A stretch of DNA of 64,000 nucleotides from Clostridium sp. BNL1100 (GTDB taxonomy: Bacteria; Bacillota; Clostridia; Acetivibrionales; DSM-1351), in contig NC_016791.1 in assembly GCF_000244875.1 (NCBI RefSeq), positions 124,001 to 188,000 of the forward strand, read 5' to 3'. Position numbers and translations under genes: made by a program. This document shows positions 27,226 through 36,577 of the stretch, piece after piece (position 1 is the stretch's first letter; each line of letters begins with the position of its first letter). Under the pieces are notes generated by a model. That model worked only from the letters and a program-made list of their open reading frames with translations. It was not told the origin of the DNA and ran no database searches.

Positions 27226-28818
27226 ATGAAAAAACTAAGTACCAGAATTGCAAGCTTGGCACTGTTGACATCTATGAGCATTACTCTATTTGCAGGCTGC
27301 GGTTCAAACGGCGGAACAGATGCAGATAGTTCAAAGAGTGCTTCATCATCCAATGCGGCAAAATCAGGCCCTGCAGTAGAATTAACCGTAGAAGTTTTCG
27401 ACAGAGCTACACCCGGGTATAAGGCAGATGATAATTTCCAGACAAAATGGATACAAGAGAACTTCGGTAAGCCGAACAACATTAATGTAAAGTTCGTTCC
27501 TGTTTTAAGACAACAGGAAGTAGAAAAGCTGAACGTTCTTATGGCATCAAACCAAGCACCGGATATCAGCTTCACTTACAATGACGGTATTATATACAAC
27601 TATGTTAAGAGCGGTGGACTTACTGATTTAGGAGACCTTTTAACAAAGAATGCTCCAAATCTTACAAAATATCTTGGTCAAACTTTACTTGATTACGGTA
27701 AATTTGATGGAAAACAGCTTGCAGTTCCTGCAAAGAGAGTTATTGAAGGTTGCTTCTCAGCTTATATCCGTAAGGACTGGCTGGATGCAGTTGGAATGTC
27801 AGTTCCTACTACTACTGATGAATGGTATCAGGTAATGAAGGCATTTAAGGAAAAGGATCCGGGAAAACTTGGCGACAAGAACTATCCTTTCAGCACATTT
27901 GTTGATCCAAACAACATTAACTGGACTACTTCAATGTTGTTAGAATCCTTTAAGAAACCTATTTCAGAAGAACAAAGAATGACATTGCCAAACTGGGTAA
28001 TTCCAGGATTTAAGGATGGTATGAAATTCTTGAACAAGTTGTACAACGAAGGTATATTGAATCCTCAGTTTGCACTTGATAAAGATGGCAAACAGTATGA
28101 AAAAGACGTATCACAAGGAAGAATCGGATTCATGATACATAATTATGATTATCCGATAAGAGTTACTCCCGGTTTGATAACTGAGCTCAAAAAGCAGGTT
28201 CCTGGAGCAGATATGATTCCATGTGATCCATTCACAAACTCAGAAGGTAAACATCCAAAAATGAAATATAATCCTAATGGATTGTATATTATAGTTCCAA
28301 AAGCTAGTGAACATGCAGAAGAAGCAATTAAGTACCTTGAATGGCAGTCAAAACCTGAAGTAATCAAGTTCCTCCAAAACGGTAATAAGGGCGAACAGTA
28401 CACAGACGAAGTCGATGGTATTCCAGCTAACTTCATTCAGAATGATCAGCTTGCTGATGACAAGAAAGCTAACTACACTGACTTGTCATTGATTGTTAAC
28501 GGTAAAGAATTCGGAGATCCAGCAAAGAACATTCAAGCTGCTTCCTTCGGATATCCCGGATTTGAAGATACATTCAAAAAGGCATATGAAATTTCACTTG
28601 CAGATGCCGGTTATATTCCACACTTTGATACTGTTATAGAATCACAGGCAAAATACCAGAAGGCTCTTACTGATAAGGAATCAGAAATATTTGTTAAGAG
28701 TATCACATGTAAGCCTGCTGATTTCGACAAGACTTATGACAAACTCGTAAATGAGTACATGAAGTCAGGCGGACAGGAAATTGTTGATGAGAAATTAGCT
28801 GCATTAAAAAAGAAGTAA
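27226..28818 (+). CDS. Transporter A: extracellular sugar-binding lipoprotein (LipO-like)
   Basis: 530-residue substrate-binding protein anchored by a lipid: signal peptide with lipobox ending at Cys25 (LFAGCGSN), a Ser/Ala-rich linker, then a two-lobe binding fold. It belongs to the large (over 500 residues) binding proteins that pair with LplB/YtcP permeases. ATG 27226 is chosen because GGAGGAG immediately precedes it; the ATG at 27211 overlaps that site. It is the last gene of the operon, unlike in transporters B and C where the binding protein comes first. A strong terminator follows. Confidence 0.93.
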   Translation: MKKLSTRIASLALLTSMSITLFAGCGSNGGTDADSSKSASSSNAAKSGPAVELTVEVFDRATPGYKADDNFQTKWIQENFGKPNNINVKFVPVLRQQEVEKLNVLMASNQAPDISFTYNDGIIYNYVKSGGLTDLGDLLTKNAPNLTKYLGQTLLDYGKFDGKQLAVPAKRVIEGCFSAYIRKDWLDAVGMSVPTTTDEWYQVMKAFKEKDPGKLGDKNYPFSTFVDPNNINWTTSMLLESFKKPISEEQRMTLPNWVIPGFKDGMKFLNKLYNEGILNPQFALDKDGKQYEKDVSQGRIGFMIHNYDYPIRVTPGLITELKKQVPGADMIPCDPFTNSEGKHPKMKYNPNGLYIIVPKASEHAEEAIKYLEWQSKPEVIKFLQNGNKGEQYTDEVDGIPANFIQNDQLADDKKANYTDLSLIVNGKEFGDPAKNIQAASFGYPGFEDTFKKAYEISLADAGYIPHFDTVIESQAKYQKALTDKESEIFVKSITCKPADFDKTYDKLVNEYMKSGGQEIVDEKLAALKKK

Positions 28819-28841
28819 AAATTAATAGCTATATGAGCTTA

Positions 28842-28878
28842 ACAAAACCCACTTGGACTTGCTCCAAGTGGGTTTTGT
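28842..28878 (+). terminator. Intrinsic terminator after transporter A
   Basis: ACAAAACCCACTTGGA pairs with TCCAAGTGGGTTTTGT around a six-base loop; very stable and 23 bases past the stop. Confidence 0.92.
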
Positions 28879-28911
28879 GTATTCTATATTACGACAAATT
28901 AAGATAAAATA

Positions 28912-28920
28912 TGCTATAAT
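28912..28920 (+). promoter_or_regulatory. Extended -10 promoter of the transporter B two-component genes
   Basis: TGCTATAAT is a TGn-extended -10 element located 45 bases before the kinase start. The -35 region is weak. Confidence 0.5.
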
Positions 28921-28965
28921 GCAGATGTTGGATATTCAATATACAAAGGGGGCACTTGCATAAGA

Positions 28966-30756
28966 ATGAAAAAGCTAAAAAGTCTATGCAAGCTTATTTA
29001 TTCCAATTTAAATATATCTGCAAAGATGACTATATTGTATCTGGCATTCCTTATCCTATCAGTAATGTTAACGTCAGTTGTATACTACAGGCTTAATTAC
29101 CATCTGGCGCTCCAAAAGAACAGGGATTTATCCATGCAAACGTTGTATTCACTAAAATCAAACATATACAGTATGCTTGACAACGTTAGCTTTAATTCTC
29201 GTACCATAATGGCAAACCTTGACATACAGGACTTGCTGACAGACGTGAATATGACAAATACACCGGAAGCACAGAGGAAAATTTCCAGCTATCTTGTAAC
29301 ACTTATGGATTCAACTCCCCACATAAAATCTGTTTACATATTTGATAATTACGATAATCGTTACGGTTCAGATAAAAAATATCTTAAAAAACTAAATATA
29401 GGTAATATAAAGAATGCATGGTGGTATGATGATGTAGTTAAACAGCAGGGATATTACATTGTAAGACTCAATGCTGACCGGGTATTTAATATAACTACAG
29501 GTGAAAAGACCATGTCGCTGCTTCGTATAATAAACAACACTACTACTCAAAATCCCATCGGATTATTGATGGTAAATATATCTGAAGATGGATTTAAAAA
29601 TTGCTATAGTGAAATAGTCCAGAAATACGGGACACGCATAATTATACTTGATGAAAACAATCAGATAATTTCTACAAACGATGACCTTGGGCAGGAAGAA
29701 TATCAGAACATACTTGCTGAACAGGCAAACAAGGCTTATAAATCCTCAGTTCTTGATCACAACAATAAGCCTTATTTGTATTCAACAATGTTTTTGGACA
29801 AGTACAGTTGGAAAATGATAATAGGTATACCGCTGGAACAATTAGAAGCAGAAGGTTCTTTATATAAGATGGTAAGTTTACTTATTATAATACTTAACGG
29901 TATATTTCTCTGCATAGGAATAGTATTTGTTTCAAGGCTCATAACATCACCTATACATAAGCTTTTAAAATCTATGAAAGCAGTTGAACAAGGTGAATTT
30001 AACGTTGTACAAATGGAAACTGTCAATGATGAAATAGGTCAGCTGAAAAACGGCTACAACCTGATGGTGGTTGAGATACAGAATCTTATAAAAAAAATAG
30101 TAAATGAGCAAAGGACAAAGCGTAAAGCAGAGCTTAATATTTTGCAAGAGCAGATAAAACCCCACTTTTTGTATAATACACTGGATGCAATGGGATATTT
30201 GGCACTGGCAGGCAAAAATGAAGAAGTATATGAGGCAATAGAGGCCATGGGGGGTTACTATAGAAAAAGCCTAAGCAAGGGAAGTGAGATAATTTCTGTT
30301 GCAGATGAAATTGAAATCGTAAAAGATTATGTATATCTACAGCTTCTCCGGTATGGCGACATTTTTACTGTACACTATGATTTAGATGAAGACACTTTTA
30401 AATATAAAACTGTAAAGCTTGTTCTGCAGCCCCTTGTCGAAAACTCAATTTACCACGGTATAAAGCCCAAGGGCGAATATGGGGACATATATATTTCCTC
30501 CAAAATTGAAAATGAACATGTTGTGTTTATTGTAGAGGACAATGGCCTTGGCATGAACAAAGAAGACCTGAAGCTTCTGGAAGACCACCGACTTGACGGT
30601 AATTTAAACAGTTTTGGTTTAAGAGGGACAATACAAAGAATTAAAATATACTATGACCGAGAAAATTTATATAGCATTGAAAGTACTTATAAAAAGGGTA
30701 CAAAAATTACCTTGAGAGTACCTATACATCAGGAGGTAAGTAATGAGACAAGATAA
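28966..30756 (+). CDS. Sensor histidine kinase, YesM family (transporter B)
   Basis: 596 residues. It has an N-terminal membrane helix (about 19-41), an extracellular sensor of about 240 residues, a second helix (about 301-325) and a HAMP-type linker (RLITSPIHKLLKSMKAVEQG). The YesM-type phosphoacceptor helix has QIKPHFLYNTL with His400, followed by an ATPase domain with VLQPLVENSIYHGIKP and VEDNGLGMNKEDL. It phosphorylates the regulator encoded immediately downstream, with which it overlaps by 14 bases. A GGGGG ribosome site is 13 bases from ATG 28966, looser than usual. It probably senses a plant sugar or a liganded binding protein. Confidence 0.92.
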   Translation: MKKLKSLCKLIYSNLNISAKMTILYLAFLILSVMLTSVVYYRLNYHLALQKNRDLSMQTLYSLKSNIYSMLDNVSFNSRTIMANLDIQDLLTDVNMTNTPEAQRKISSYLVTLMDSTPHIKSVYIFDNYDNRYGSDKKYLKKLNIGNIKNAWWYDDVVKQQGYYIVRLNADRVFNITTGEKTMSLLRIINNTTTQNPIGLLMVNISEDGFKNCYSEIVQKYGTRIIILDENNQIISTNDDLGQEEYQNILAEQANKAYKSSVLDHNNKPYLYSTMFLDKYSWKMIIGIPLEQLEAEGSLYKMVSLLIIILNGIFLCIGIVFVSRLITSPIHKLLKSMKAVEQGEFNVVQMETVNDEIGQLKNGYNLMVVEIQNLIKKIVNEQRTKRKAELNILQEQIKPHFLYNTLDAMGYLALAGKNEEVYEAIEAMGGYYRKSLSKGSEIISVADEIEIVKDYVYLQLLRYGDIFTVHYDLDEDTFKYKTVKLVLQPLVENSIYHGIKPKGEYGDIYISSKIENEHVVFIVEDNGLGMNKEDLKLLEDHRLDGNLNSFGLRGTIQRIKIYYDRENLYSIESTYKKGTKITLRVPIHQEVSNETR

Positions 30757-32347
30757 ATTAAAAGTTATGTTAGTTGATGATGAAGAGAATACAAGGAACC
30801 TTCTCCGTCTGGTATTGGATTGGGAGGCAATGGGATTTGAAATAGCAGGTGAAGCCTCCAGTGGTCAGGAGGGCTTAAATCTTGTGGACGAATTGCTGCC
30901 GGATCTGATTGTAACAGATATAAAGATGCCTTTCATGGATGGCTTGGAATTTGCACGGCTGGTGGCAGAAAACTACCCCACAATAAAGGTTATTGTGCTG
31001 ACTGCATATGAAGAGTTTGAGTATGCAAAGCAGGGAATAAAGATGGGTATTTCCGATTTTCTGCTAAAACCAATAAAAAGAAGTGAAATAAAGGAATCTA
31101 TTGAGAATATCCGAAAAAAAATATTGAATGAACGAATAGATAGGGAAGAATATAATAAGGTTAGGGAGAAACTCAAGGAAAGCCTTCCTATATTAATCGA
31201 AAAACTTCTCAATGACCTGGTTATGTCAAACAATTTGCCTCAAGATATAAATGAAAAACTTGAGTACTATAATCTATCTATACTGAAGAAGTATTTTCAA
31301 ATAGCAGTAGTTTCCGTAGGAGAAGTACCAAGTATAAAGGACCAGGAAAATACTATTGTTCACCAGATTTTATATATTGACATAATAAAGCAATACTTCA
31401 AAGCTGATAAAAATATTATAGTATTTGATAATAATAGAGGAAATACTGTAATAATAAATTCAGATAAGCAGGTAAATTTACCGGAATGCTGTGAACAAAT
31501 CAAGACAATGATAATAAATAAATTAAAATGTGATATAAGTATTGGACTTAGTAATATTTATACCCAGCTGGATAAACTGCATCAGGGGTATAAAGAGGCT
31601 CTTGAAGCACTGAACTACAAGGCGATCTATGGAAGTAACATTGTAATTCAATACAGGGATATATGCATAGACAGACAAAAGCCGTCTTCTATAAACATAG
31701 TTGATATCGGCATGGAAGAGGTTACCTTTTATATAAGAGCCGGAATTGCAGACAAGGCTAAGGAACTGCTGCGTGAAAGATTTTTCAGAATAAGAGATAT
31801 CAGTTTATCAAGCAGCAACGAACTAAGGGTTATGGGGATCAGCATGATAACAGCGGTACTTGATTCCATAAGCGAAATGGACCTTAATCTGAATGAGATT
31901 TTTGGCTCGGTATCATCTTTGTACTCGGATGTGCTTGAATTTAATAATGTATCAGAAATAGAAGCTTACATAATAGATGTTACGGAAAAACTCACAAAAG
32001 CTATAAACCTCCTACGTGAAAAAAAGAAAAAAAGTATCATGGATAATATAATATCCTATCTCAAAGACAATATATCGAATTCTGAACTTACATTAACGGC
32101 ACTTGCATCGCATTTTTTTATTAACCCAAGTTATTTGAGCAGGACATTCAAGCAGCACACTGGCTATACTTTTGTAGAATATTTAACACGTCTCAGAATA
32201 CAGAAAGCCATAGAACTATTTAACAGCTGCGATGCAATGGCATATGAGGTGGCTGAAAAGGTGGGAATACCGGATCCTAACTATTTCGGAAAATGCTTTA
32301 AAAAGTATACGGGATTTTCTATAAACGACTATAAAAAGCAAAGGTAA
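30743..32347 (+). CDS. Response regulator, YesN family (REC plus AraC HTH), transporter B
   Basis: 534 residues: receiver domain (1-120) with phosphoacceptor Asp59 in LIVTDIKMPFMDG and acid pair LVDDEEN, a long middle region of about 290 residues typical of YesN, and a C-terminal AraC HTH (LTALASHFFINPSYLSRTF, AYEVAEKVGIPDPNYFGKCF). The start overlaps the end of the kinase gene, so the pair is translationally coupled and cognate. The nearest likely targets are the transporter B promoter at 32379 and its own operon. Confidence 0.94.
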   Translation: MRQDKLKVMLVDDEENTRNLLRLVLDWEAMGFEIAGEASSGQEGLNLVDELLPDLIVTDIKMPFMDGLEFARLVAENYPTIKVIVLTAYEEFEYAKQGIKMGISDFLLKPIKRSEIKESIENIRKKILNERIDREEYNKVREKLKESLPILIEKLLNDLVMSNNLPQDINEKLEYYNLSILKKYFQIAVVSVGEVPSIKDQENTIVHQILYIDIIKQYFKADKNIIVFDNNRGNTVIINSDKQVNLPECCEQIKTMIINKLKCDISIGLSNIYTQLDKLHQGYKEALEALNYKAIYGSNIVIQYRDICIDRQKPSSINIVDIGMEEVTFYIRAGIADKAKELLRERFFRIRDISLSSSNELRVMGISMITAVLDSISEMDLNLNEIFGSVSSLYSDVLEFNNVSEIEAYIIDVTEKLTKAINLLREKKKKSIMDNIISYLKDNISNSELTLTALASHFFINPSYLSRTFKQHTGYTFVEYLTRLRIQKAIELFNSCDAMAYEVAEKVGIPDPNYFGKCFKKYTGFSINDYKKQR

Positions 32348-32378
32348 AAAATTTACTTGTAATCGTAAAAATCTTATG

Positions 32379-32407
32379 TTCACTCCTTACTGCATAAAAA
32401 CTATAAT
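32379..32407 (+). promoter_or_regulatory. Promoter of transporter B
   Basis: TTCACT (32379-32384) and TATAAT (32402-32407) with a 17-base spacer. The poor -35 box fits an activator-dependent promoter of AraC type. The binding-protein ATG is 51 bases downstream of the -10. Confidence 0.55.
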
Positions 32408-32457
32408 TTACCTATAAAAGATCTACGGGTCTGAAAGAGAAAGGGAGGAATCATTAA

Positions 32458-33780
32458 ATGCATAAGTTTACAAAAAGAATATGTGCTGCATTAATGGCAA
32501 TAGCAATATTAGCAACCTCAGCAGCATGTGGAAACTCTACTTCAACGGACAATAGTTCAGGTGCAAGTCAAAGTGCGGGCAGTAGTACAGCAGCAAGTAA
32601 AGAACCTGTGTCACTGTCATTGTGGCATATTTGGGCAGCGGATTCAGAATCCAGTAAGGCTCCTTTTGAGAAGGTACTGACAGATTTCCAAAATGCAAAT
32701 CCTGATATCAAATTACAAGTAGATGCTACTGAAAACGAAACCTACAAAACAAAAATCAGAGCAGCGGTTGCAGCAAATGAAGCACCTGACATATTCTTCT
32801 ACTGGGGCGGCGGATACATGAAGTCCTTTGTTGATGCGGGAAAGATTCTACCATTGAACGAGTATATCGACAACGATACAAAGGGTAAAATTTTACCCGG
32901 AACATTAGATAATATGACCTTTAACGATAAGATTTACGGCTTGCCTCACTCAATGTCAATAGGCACATTCTTTATCAACAAAGAATTATTCCAACAGAAC
33001 AGTGTAAAAGTTCCTGAAACATGGGACGACCTTGTTGCAGCGGTTAAAGCATTCCGTGCAAAAGGAATTACTCCAATGGCAGTAGGTGCAAAGGATACAT
33101 GGACTCTTGATATGTACCTTGATATATTGGAAACAAGACAAGCCGGATACGACACCTGCTACAAGGCACTAAGCAAACAGGGTTCATTTGAAGACCCCGG
33201 ACTTATTGAAGGTGCTAAAAAGCTTCAGGAACTTGTTGACATGAAAGCATTTACGGACGGTGCAATGGGTGTAACAAGAGACGAATCAGAGGTTCCTTTC
33301 TATGAAGGGAAAATACCAATGTACTTTAACGGAAGCTGGACAATCGGAAATATTATGAAAAGTGACAGCAAGATTAAAGACAAAATTGATATCATCAAGT
33401 TCCCTTCATTGAGAGAAAAGAGTGATGTAAATGACTTTACAGGCGGAGTTTCAGAAATATTTGTTGTAAATGCGAATACTGAACACAAGGATGAGTCTGT
33501 TAAGACATTAAAATACATAGCTGAGAATTTCTCGAAGGAAATATATCTTTCAGGTGCAGGACTACCAACTTGGAATGTATCGGTTGATGAATCAAAAATT
33601 GACCCTTTAACTCTTAAATTGGTTAATCTCACAAAGGACGCAAAGACATATACCCTTTGGTGGAACACTTTCTTAGAAGGTGACAATTCCCAATTGTATA
33701 TGAATAAGTCTTCTGAATTGTTTGCTAAAAAGATAACTCCTGAACAATTCTGTAAAGACCTTCAAACAATGAACAAATAG
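32458..33780 (+). CDS. Transporter B: sugar-binding lipoprotein (MsmE-like)
   Basis: 440-residue CUT1 binding protein. Signal peptide and lipobox end at Cys24 (TSAACGNS), followed by a Ser/Thr-rich linker and a type-I sugar-binding fold starting SLSLWHIWAADSE; AAVAANEAPDIFFYWGGGYM is the typical first-lobe region. It is smaller than the binding proteins of transporters A and C, so a different, probably shorter oligosaccharide is carried. AGGGAGGAATC precedes ATG 32458. A hairpin follows before the permease genes. Confidence 0.93.
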   Translation: MHKFTKRICAALMAIAILATSAACGNSTSTDNSSGASQSAGSSTAASKEPVSLSLWHIWAADSESSKAPFEKVLTDFQNANPDIKLQVDATENETYKTKIRAAVAANEAPDIFFYWGGGYMKSFVDAGKILPLNEYIDNDTKGKILPGTLDNMTFNDKIYGLPHSMSIGTFFINKELFQQNSVKVPETWDDLVAAVKAFRAKGITPMAVGAKDTWTLDMYLDILETRQAGYDTCYKALSKQGSFEDPGLIEGAKKLQELVDMKAFTDGAMGVTRDESEVPFYEGKIPMYFNGSWTIGNIMKSDSKIKDKIDIIKFPSLREKSDVNDFTGGVSEIFVVNANTEHKDESVKTLKYIAENFSKEIYLSGAGLPTWNVSVDESKIDPLTLKLVNLTKDAKTYTLWWNTFLEGDNSQLYMNKSSELFAKKITPEQFCKDLQTMNK

Positions 33781-33816
33781 TAAAAGAGTTATTCATATAA
33801 AAATGATGACAATAAG

Positions 33817-33850
33817 AAGGAGTTGGGATTTGTATTCCAGCTCCTTTTTA
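33817..33850 (+). terminator. Leaky hairpin between binding-protein and permease genes of transporter B
   Basis: AAGGAGTTGG pairs with CCAGCTCCTT (one G-U pair), followed by TTTTTA. It lies inside an operon, so it more likely reduces permease expression relative to the binding protein than ends transcription fully. Confidence 0.65.
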
Positions 33851-33870
33851 TAAGAAATGGAGATTATATT

Positions 33871-34755
33871 ATGGATAAAGTATTCTCAGATAAAAAAGCA
33901 ATTCTAATATTCATGTTTCCGGCGTTCCTGTTTTTTATCGCTATAATTGCGGCTCCTGTAATTATGTCTGCATATTATAGTACCTTGGATTGGGATGGAA
34001 TTGGAAAGGCTGTATTTATAGGGTTTGATAACTTTAAGAAACTATTTATAAACAATGTCGACGGATTTCCCCTAACGGTGCGAAACTCATTTGTATTCCT
34101 TCTGGTATCGGTATTTATACAACTTCCCGTATCACTTATCTTTGCATTAATCCTTGCAAAAGGCATAAAAGGCGAAGGCTTTTTCAGGGGAGCATATTTT
34201 GTTCCCGTTATAATATCTACTGTAGTAATAGGACAACTATGGATGAAGATTTACAATCCCGATTACGGTCTTTTGAATGTAGTATTGAGGAACATTGGGC
34301 TGGACAACTTGGCACAAAATTGGCTGGGTGACTCGAAAACCGCACTTGGAGCTACTTTCGTCCCGATATTATGGCAGTACGTCGGGTACCACATGCTACT
34401 GATGTATGCAGCAATCAAGTCAATATCACCGGATATATTTGAAGCAGCTTTAATAGACGGCTCATCAGGAATATCTACAGCTTTCAGAATAACAATTCCG
34501 TTAATAACACCTATGTTAAAGGTCAGTGTCACTTTCTCGGTAATAGGTTCCTTGAAGATATTCGATCTTATATACGTCTTAACAAACGGAGGGCCTGCCG
34601 GCGCTACTGAAGTTCCAAGTACTCTGATGGTAAAAACGATATTTATGAGCTACAAATACGGATATGGAAGTGCGATGGCAGTATTTATTATTCTTGAATG
34701 TTTCCTGTTTACAGCATTAATTAACAGACTATTTAAAAAAGTCTCAATTGACTGA
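33871..34755 (+). CDS. Transporter B: sugar ABC permease 1 (MsmF/UgpA-like)
   Basis: 294 residues from ATG 33871, with six hydrophobic segments; the EAA loop is EAALIDGSSGISTAFRITIP. The frame is open back to 33823, but that part forms the intercistronic hairpin and the ribosome site ATGGAGA is just before 33871, so the shorter start is used. Transports sugar across the membrane with permease 2 and an ATPase encoded elsewhere. Confidence 0.92.
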   Translation: MDKVFSDKKAILIFMFPAFLFFIAIIAAPVIMSAYYSTLDWDGIGKAVFIGFDNFKKLFINNVDGFPLTVRNSFVFLLVSVFIQLPVSLIFALILAKGIKGEGFFRGAYFVPVIISTVVIGQLWMKIYNPDYGLLNVVLRNIGLDNLAQNWLGDSKTALGATFVPILWQYVGYHMLLMYAAIKSISPDIFEAALIDGSSGISTAFRITIPLITPMLKVSVTFSVIGSLKIFDLIYVLTNGGPAGATEVPSTLMVKTIFMSYKYGYGSAMAVFIILECFLFTALINRLFKKVSID

Positions 34756-34769
34756 TTGGAGGAATAGAA

Positions 34770-35624
34770 ATGAAAATATCAACTGAAAAAACTACTCCCC
34801 TGAATTACATAAAAAAAGGAATAATATACGTAATTCTTGGGGTATGGACAATAACTTCTCTTTTCCCTATATATTGGCTGATTTGCTTTTCCTTGAAAGA
34901 CAATTCTGAAATATTTGGAGGGAATGTTGCTGGTATTCCTAAGCATTTCATCTGGAAAAACTATTCGAAGGCGTTTTCGGGTGGCAAGGTAGGGACATAC
35001 CTGTTTAACAGTACATTTGTAACAGCAGTAACTATACTTTTAACTATAGTAGTTGCAACAATGTATACGTATGCTATGATAAGAATGAAATGGAAGTTTC
35101 AGAAGGTGTCCATGTCACTTATGCTTCTAGGACTGATGATACCGATACATGCTGCTTTGCTTCCTGTATTCTATATGATGAAAACTTTCCACATAATTAA
35201 CACCCTATGGTCACTGATAATTCCATATACTGCATTTGCAATACCTATGGCAATCATGATTATATCAGGATTCCTTGACTCTATACCAAGAGAGTTGGAG
35301 GAGGCCGCATGTATTGACGGCTGTAGCATATACAGAACATTTATAAGTATTATTCTTCCGCTGCTGCGTCCTGCCATTGCAACGGTGTCTATATTTACTT
35401 TTTTGCAGGCTTGGAATGAATTGATGTTTGCAGTAGTATTTATAAATAAGGATTCTGCAAAAACCCTGACTGTCGGAATACAGTCCATGTCGGGACAGTA
35501 CCAGACATCCTGGGGGCCTATAGGAGCGGCATTGGTAGTTGCTACTATTCCGACATTGCTTATATATCTGCTTTTAAATAAACAAGTTCAAAAGAGTCTG
35601 GTAGCGGGAGCCGTAAAGGGTTAA
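34770..35624 (+). CDS. Transporter B: sugar ABC permease 2 (MsmG/MalG-like)
   Basis: 284 residues, six helices, EAA loop EAACIDGCSIYRTFISIILP and typical C-terminus KSLVAGAVKG. TTGGAGGAATAGAA precedes the ATG, 14 bases after permease 1. It is last of the transporter B genes; no ATPase gene follows. Confidence 0.93.
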   Translation: MKISTEKTTPLNYIKKGIIYVILGVWTITSLFPIYWLICFSLKDNSEIFGGNVAGIPKHFIWKNYSKAFSGGKVGTYLFNSTFVTAVTILLTIVVATMYTYAMIRMKWKFQKVSMSLMLLGLMIPIHAALLPVFYMMKTFHIINTLWSLIIPYTAFAIPMAIMIISGFLDSIPRELEEAACIDGCSIYRTFISIILPLLRPAIATVSIFTFLQAWNELMFAVVFINKDSAKTLTVGIQSMSGQYQTSWGPIGAALVVATIPTLLIYLLLNKQVQKSLVAGAVKG

Positions 35625-35655
35625 TTGTATAAAACATTTTGTCGAATAAAACCAA

Positions 35656-35684
35656 TTGGCTTTTTGCTTATTGTGTTGTAAAAT
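35656..35684 (+). promoter_or_regulatory. Putative promoter of the deacetylase gene
   Basis: TTGGCT (35656-35661) and TAAAAT (35679-35684) are 17 bases apart, ending 23 bases before the deacetylase ATG. The gene could also be read through from transporter B, since only a weak CCAATTGG dyad intervenes. Confidence 0.45.
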
Positions 35685-35707
35685 GAAAGAAAAGGACGAT
35701 TAATGAC

Positions 35708-36508
35708 ATGAGATATGAATTTTATTATCCTCAAGGCAAAAAAAAGGCGTTAACATTTAGCTACGATGATGGTCAGATACACGACCGACGGCTTGTAGAA
35801 ATATTCAACAAGTACAATATGAAAGGGACTTTTCATATAAATTCAGGAACCTTAGGAACCGATGGATTTATTACAAAAGAAGAGATTGGAAGCCTGTATA
35901 AGGGGCACGAAGTATCCTGTCACAGTGTAACTCATCCTTATCTTACAAAGTTACCCAAAGAACAGCTTGTGGAAGAGGTAAGAGAAGACAAACGGTGGCT
36001 GGAAAAAGAAGTAGGTTACCCTGTAAGAGGGATGTCATATCCATTTGGAGAATATGATTCCAATGTAGTGAATGCCCTGGACGTATTAGGTATTGAATAC
36101 TCACGTACGGTTAATTCAACCGGCGGTTTTTTCATGCCATCAAATTTTTTAGAATGGCACCCTACATGTCATCATAATAGTGATATAAAGGATAAGCTTT
36201 TGGACTTTAAAAATCCATCACCTTGGCTAAAACTGCCGTTGTTCTATATATGGGGGCACAGCTTTGAGTTCTACAGGGAAAATAACTGGGAGGTTATTGA
36301 GGATTTCTGTAAGGAGGCTGCTGATGACCCGGTAGTATGGTATGCTACCAATATAGAAATAAAAGATTATATATGTGCTCTAAAGGGATTGGTATTCAGT
36401 GTTGACCAAACAATAGTATATAATCCGAGTGCTGTTTCGGTATGGCTTTCAAGAGACGGCGAGAGTGCAGTTGAATTGAAAGCAGGACAAAGCCTTACAT
36501 TTTGCTAA
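35708..36508 (+). CDS. Cytoplasmic polysaccharide deacetylase family protein (NodB/CE4-like)
   Basis: 266 residues. The NodB fold is marked by FSYDDGQIHDRR (catalytic-base Asp20 and metal Asp21), the metal-binding HSVTHP, and RGMSYPFGEYD. There is no signal peptide or membrane segment, unusual among xylan acetyl esterases and peptidoglycan deacetylases, which are normally secreted. Its place directly after transporter B suggests removal of acetyl groups from imported, acetylated xylo- or manno-oligosaccharides. The C-terminal about 60 residues (VFSVDQTIVYNPSAVSVWLS) look like a small beta domain of unknown role. ATG 35708 is preceded by AAAGGACG. Confidence 0.85.
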   Translation: MRYEFYYPQGKKKALTFSYDDGQIHDRRLVEIFNKYNMKGTFHINSGTLGTDGFITKEEIGSLYKGHEVSCHSVTHPYLTKLPKEQLVEEVREDKRWLEKEVGYPVRGMSYPFGEYDSNVVNALDVLGIEYSRTVNSTGGFFMPSNFLEWHPTCHHNSDIKDKLLDFKNPSPWLKLPLFYIWGHSFEFYRENNWEVIEDFCKEAADDPVVWYATNIEIKDYICALKGLVFSVDQTIVYNPSAVSVWLSRDGESAVELKAGQSLTFC

Positions 36509-36577
36509 AATATTTGAGAGGATAGTGAATTTGCCATTTAAATTGCATAAATAATTATATAAGGAAGGTTGCATTAA

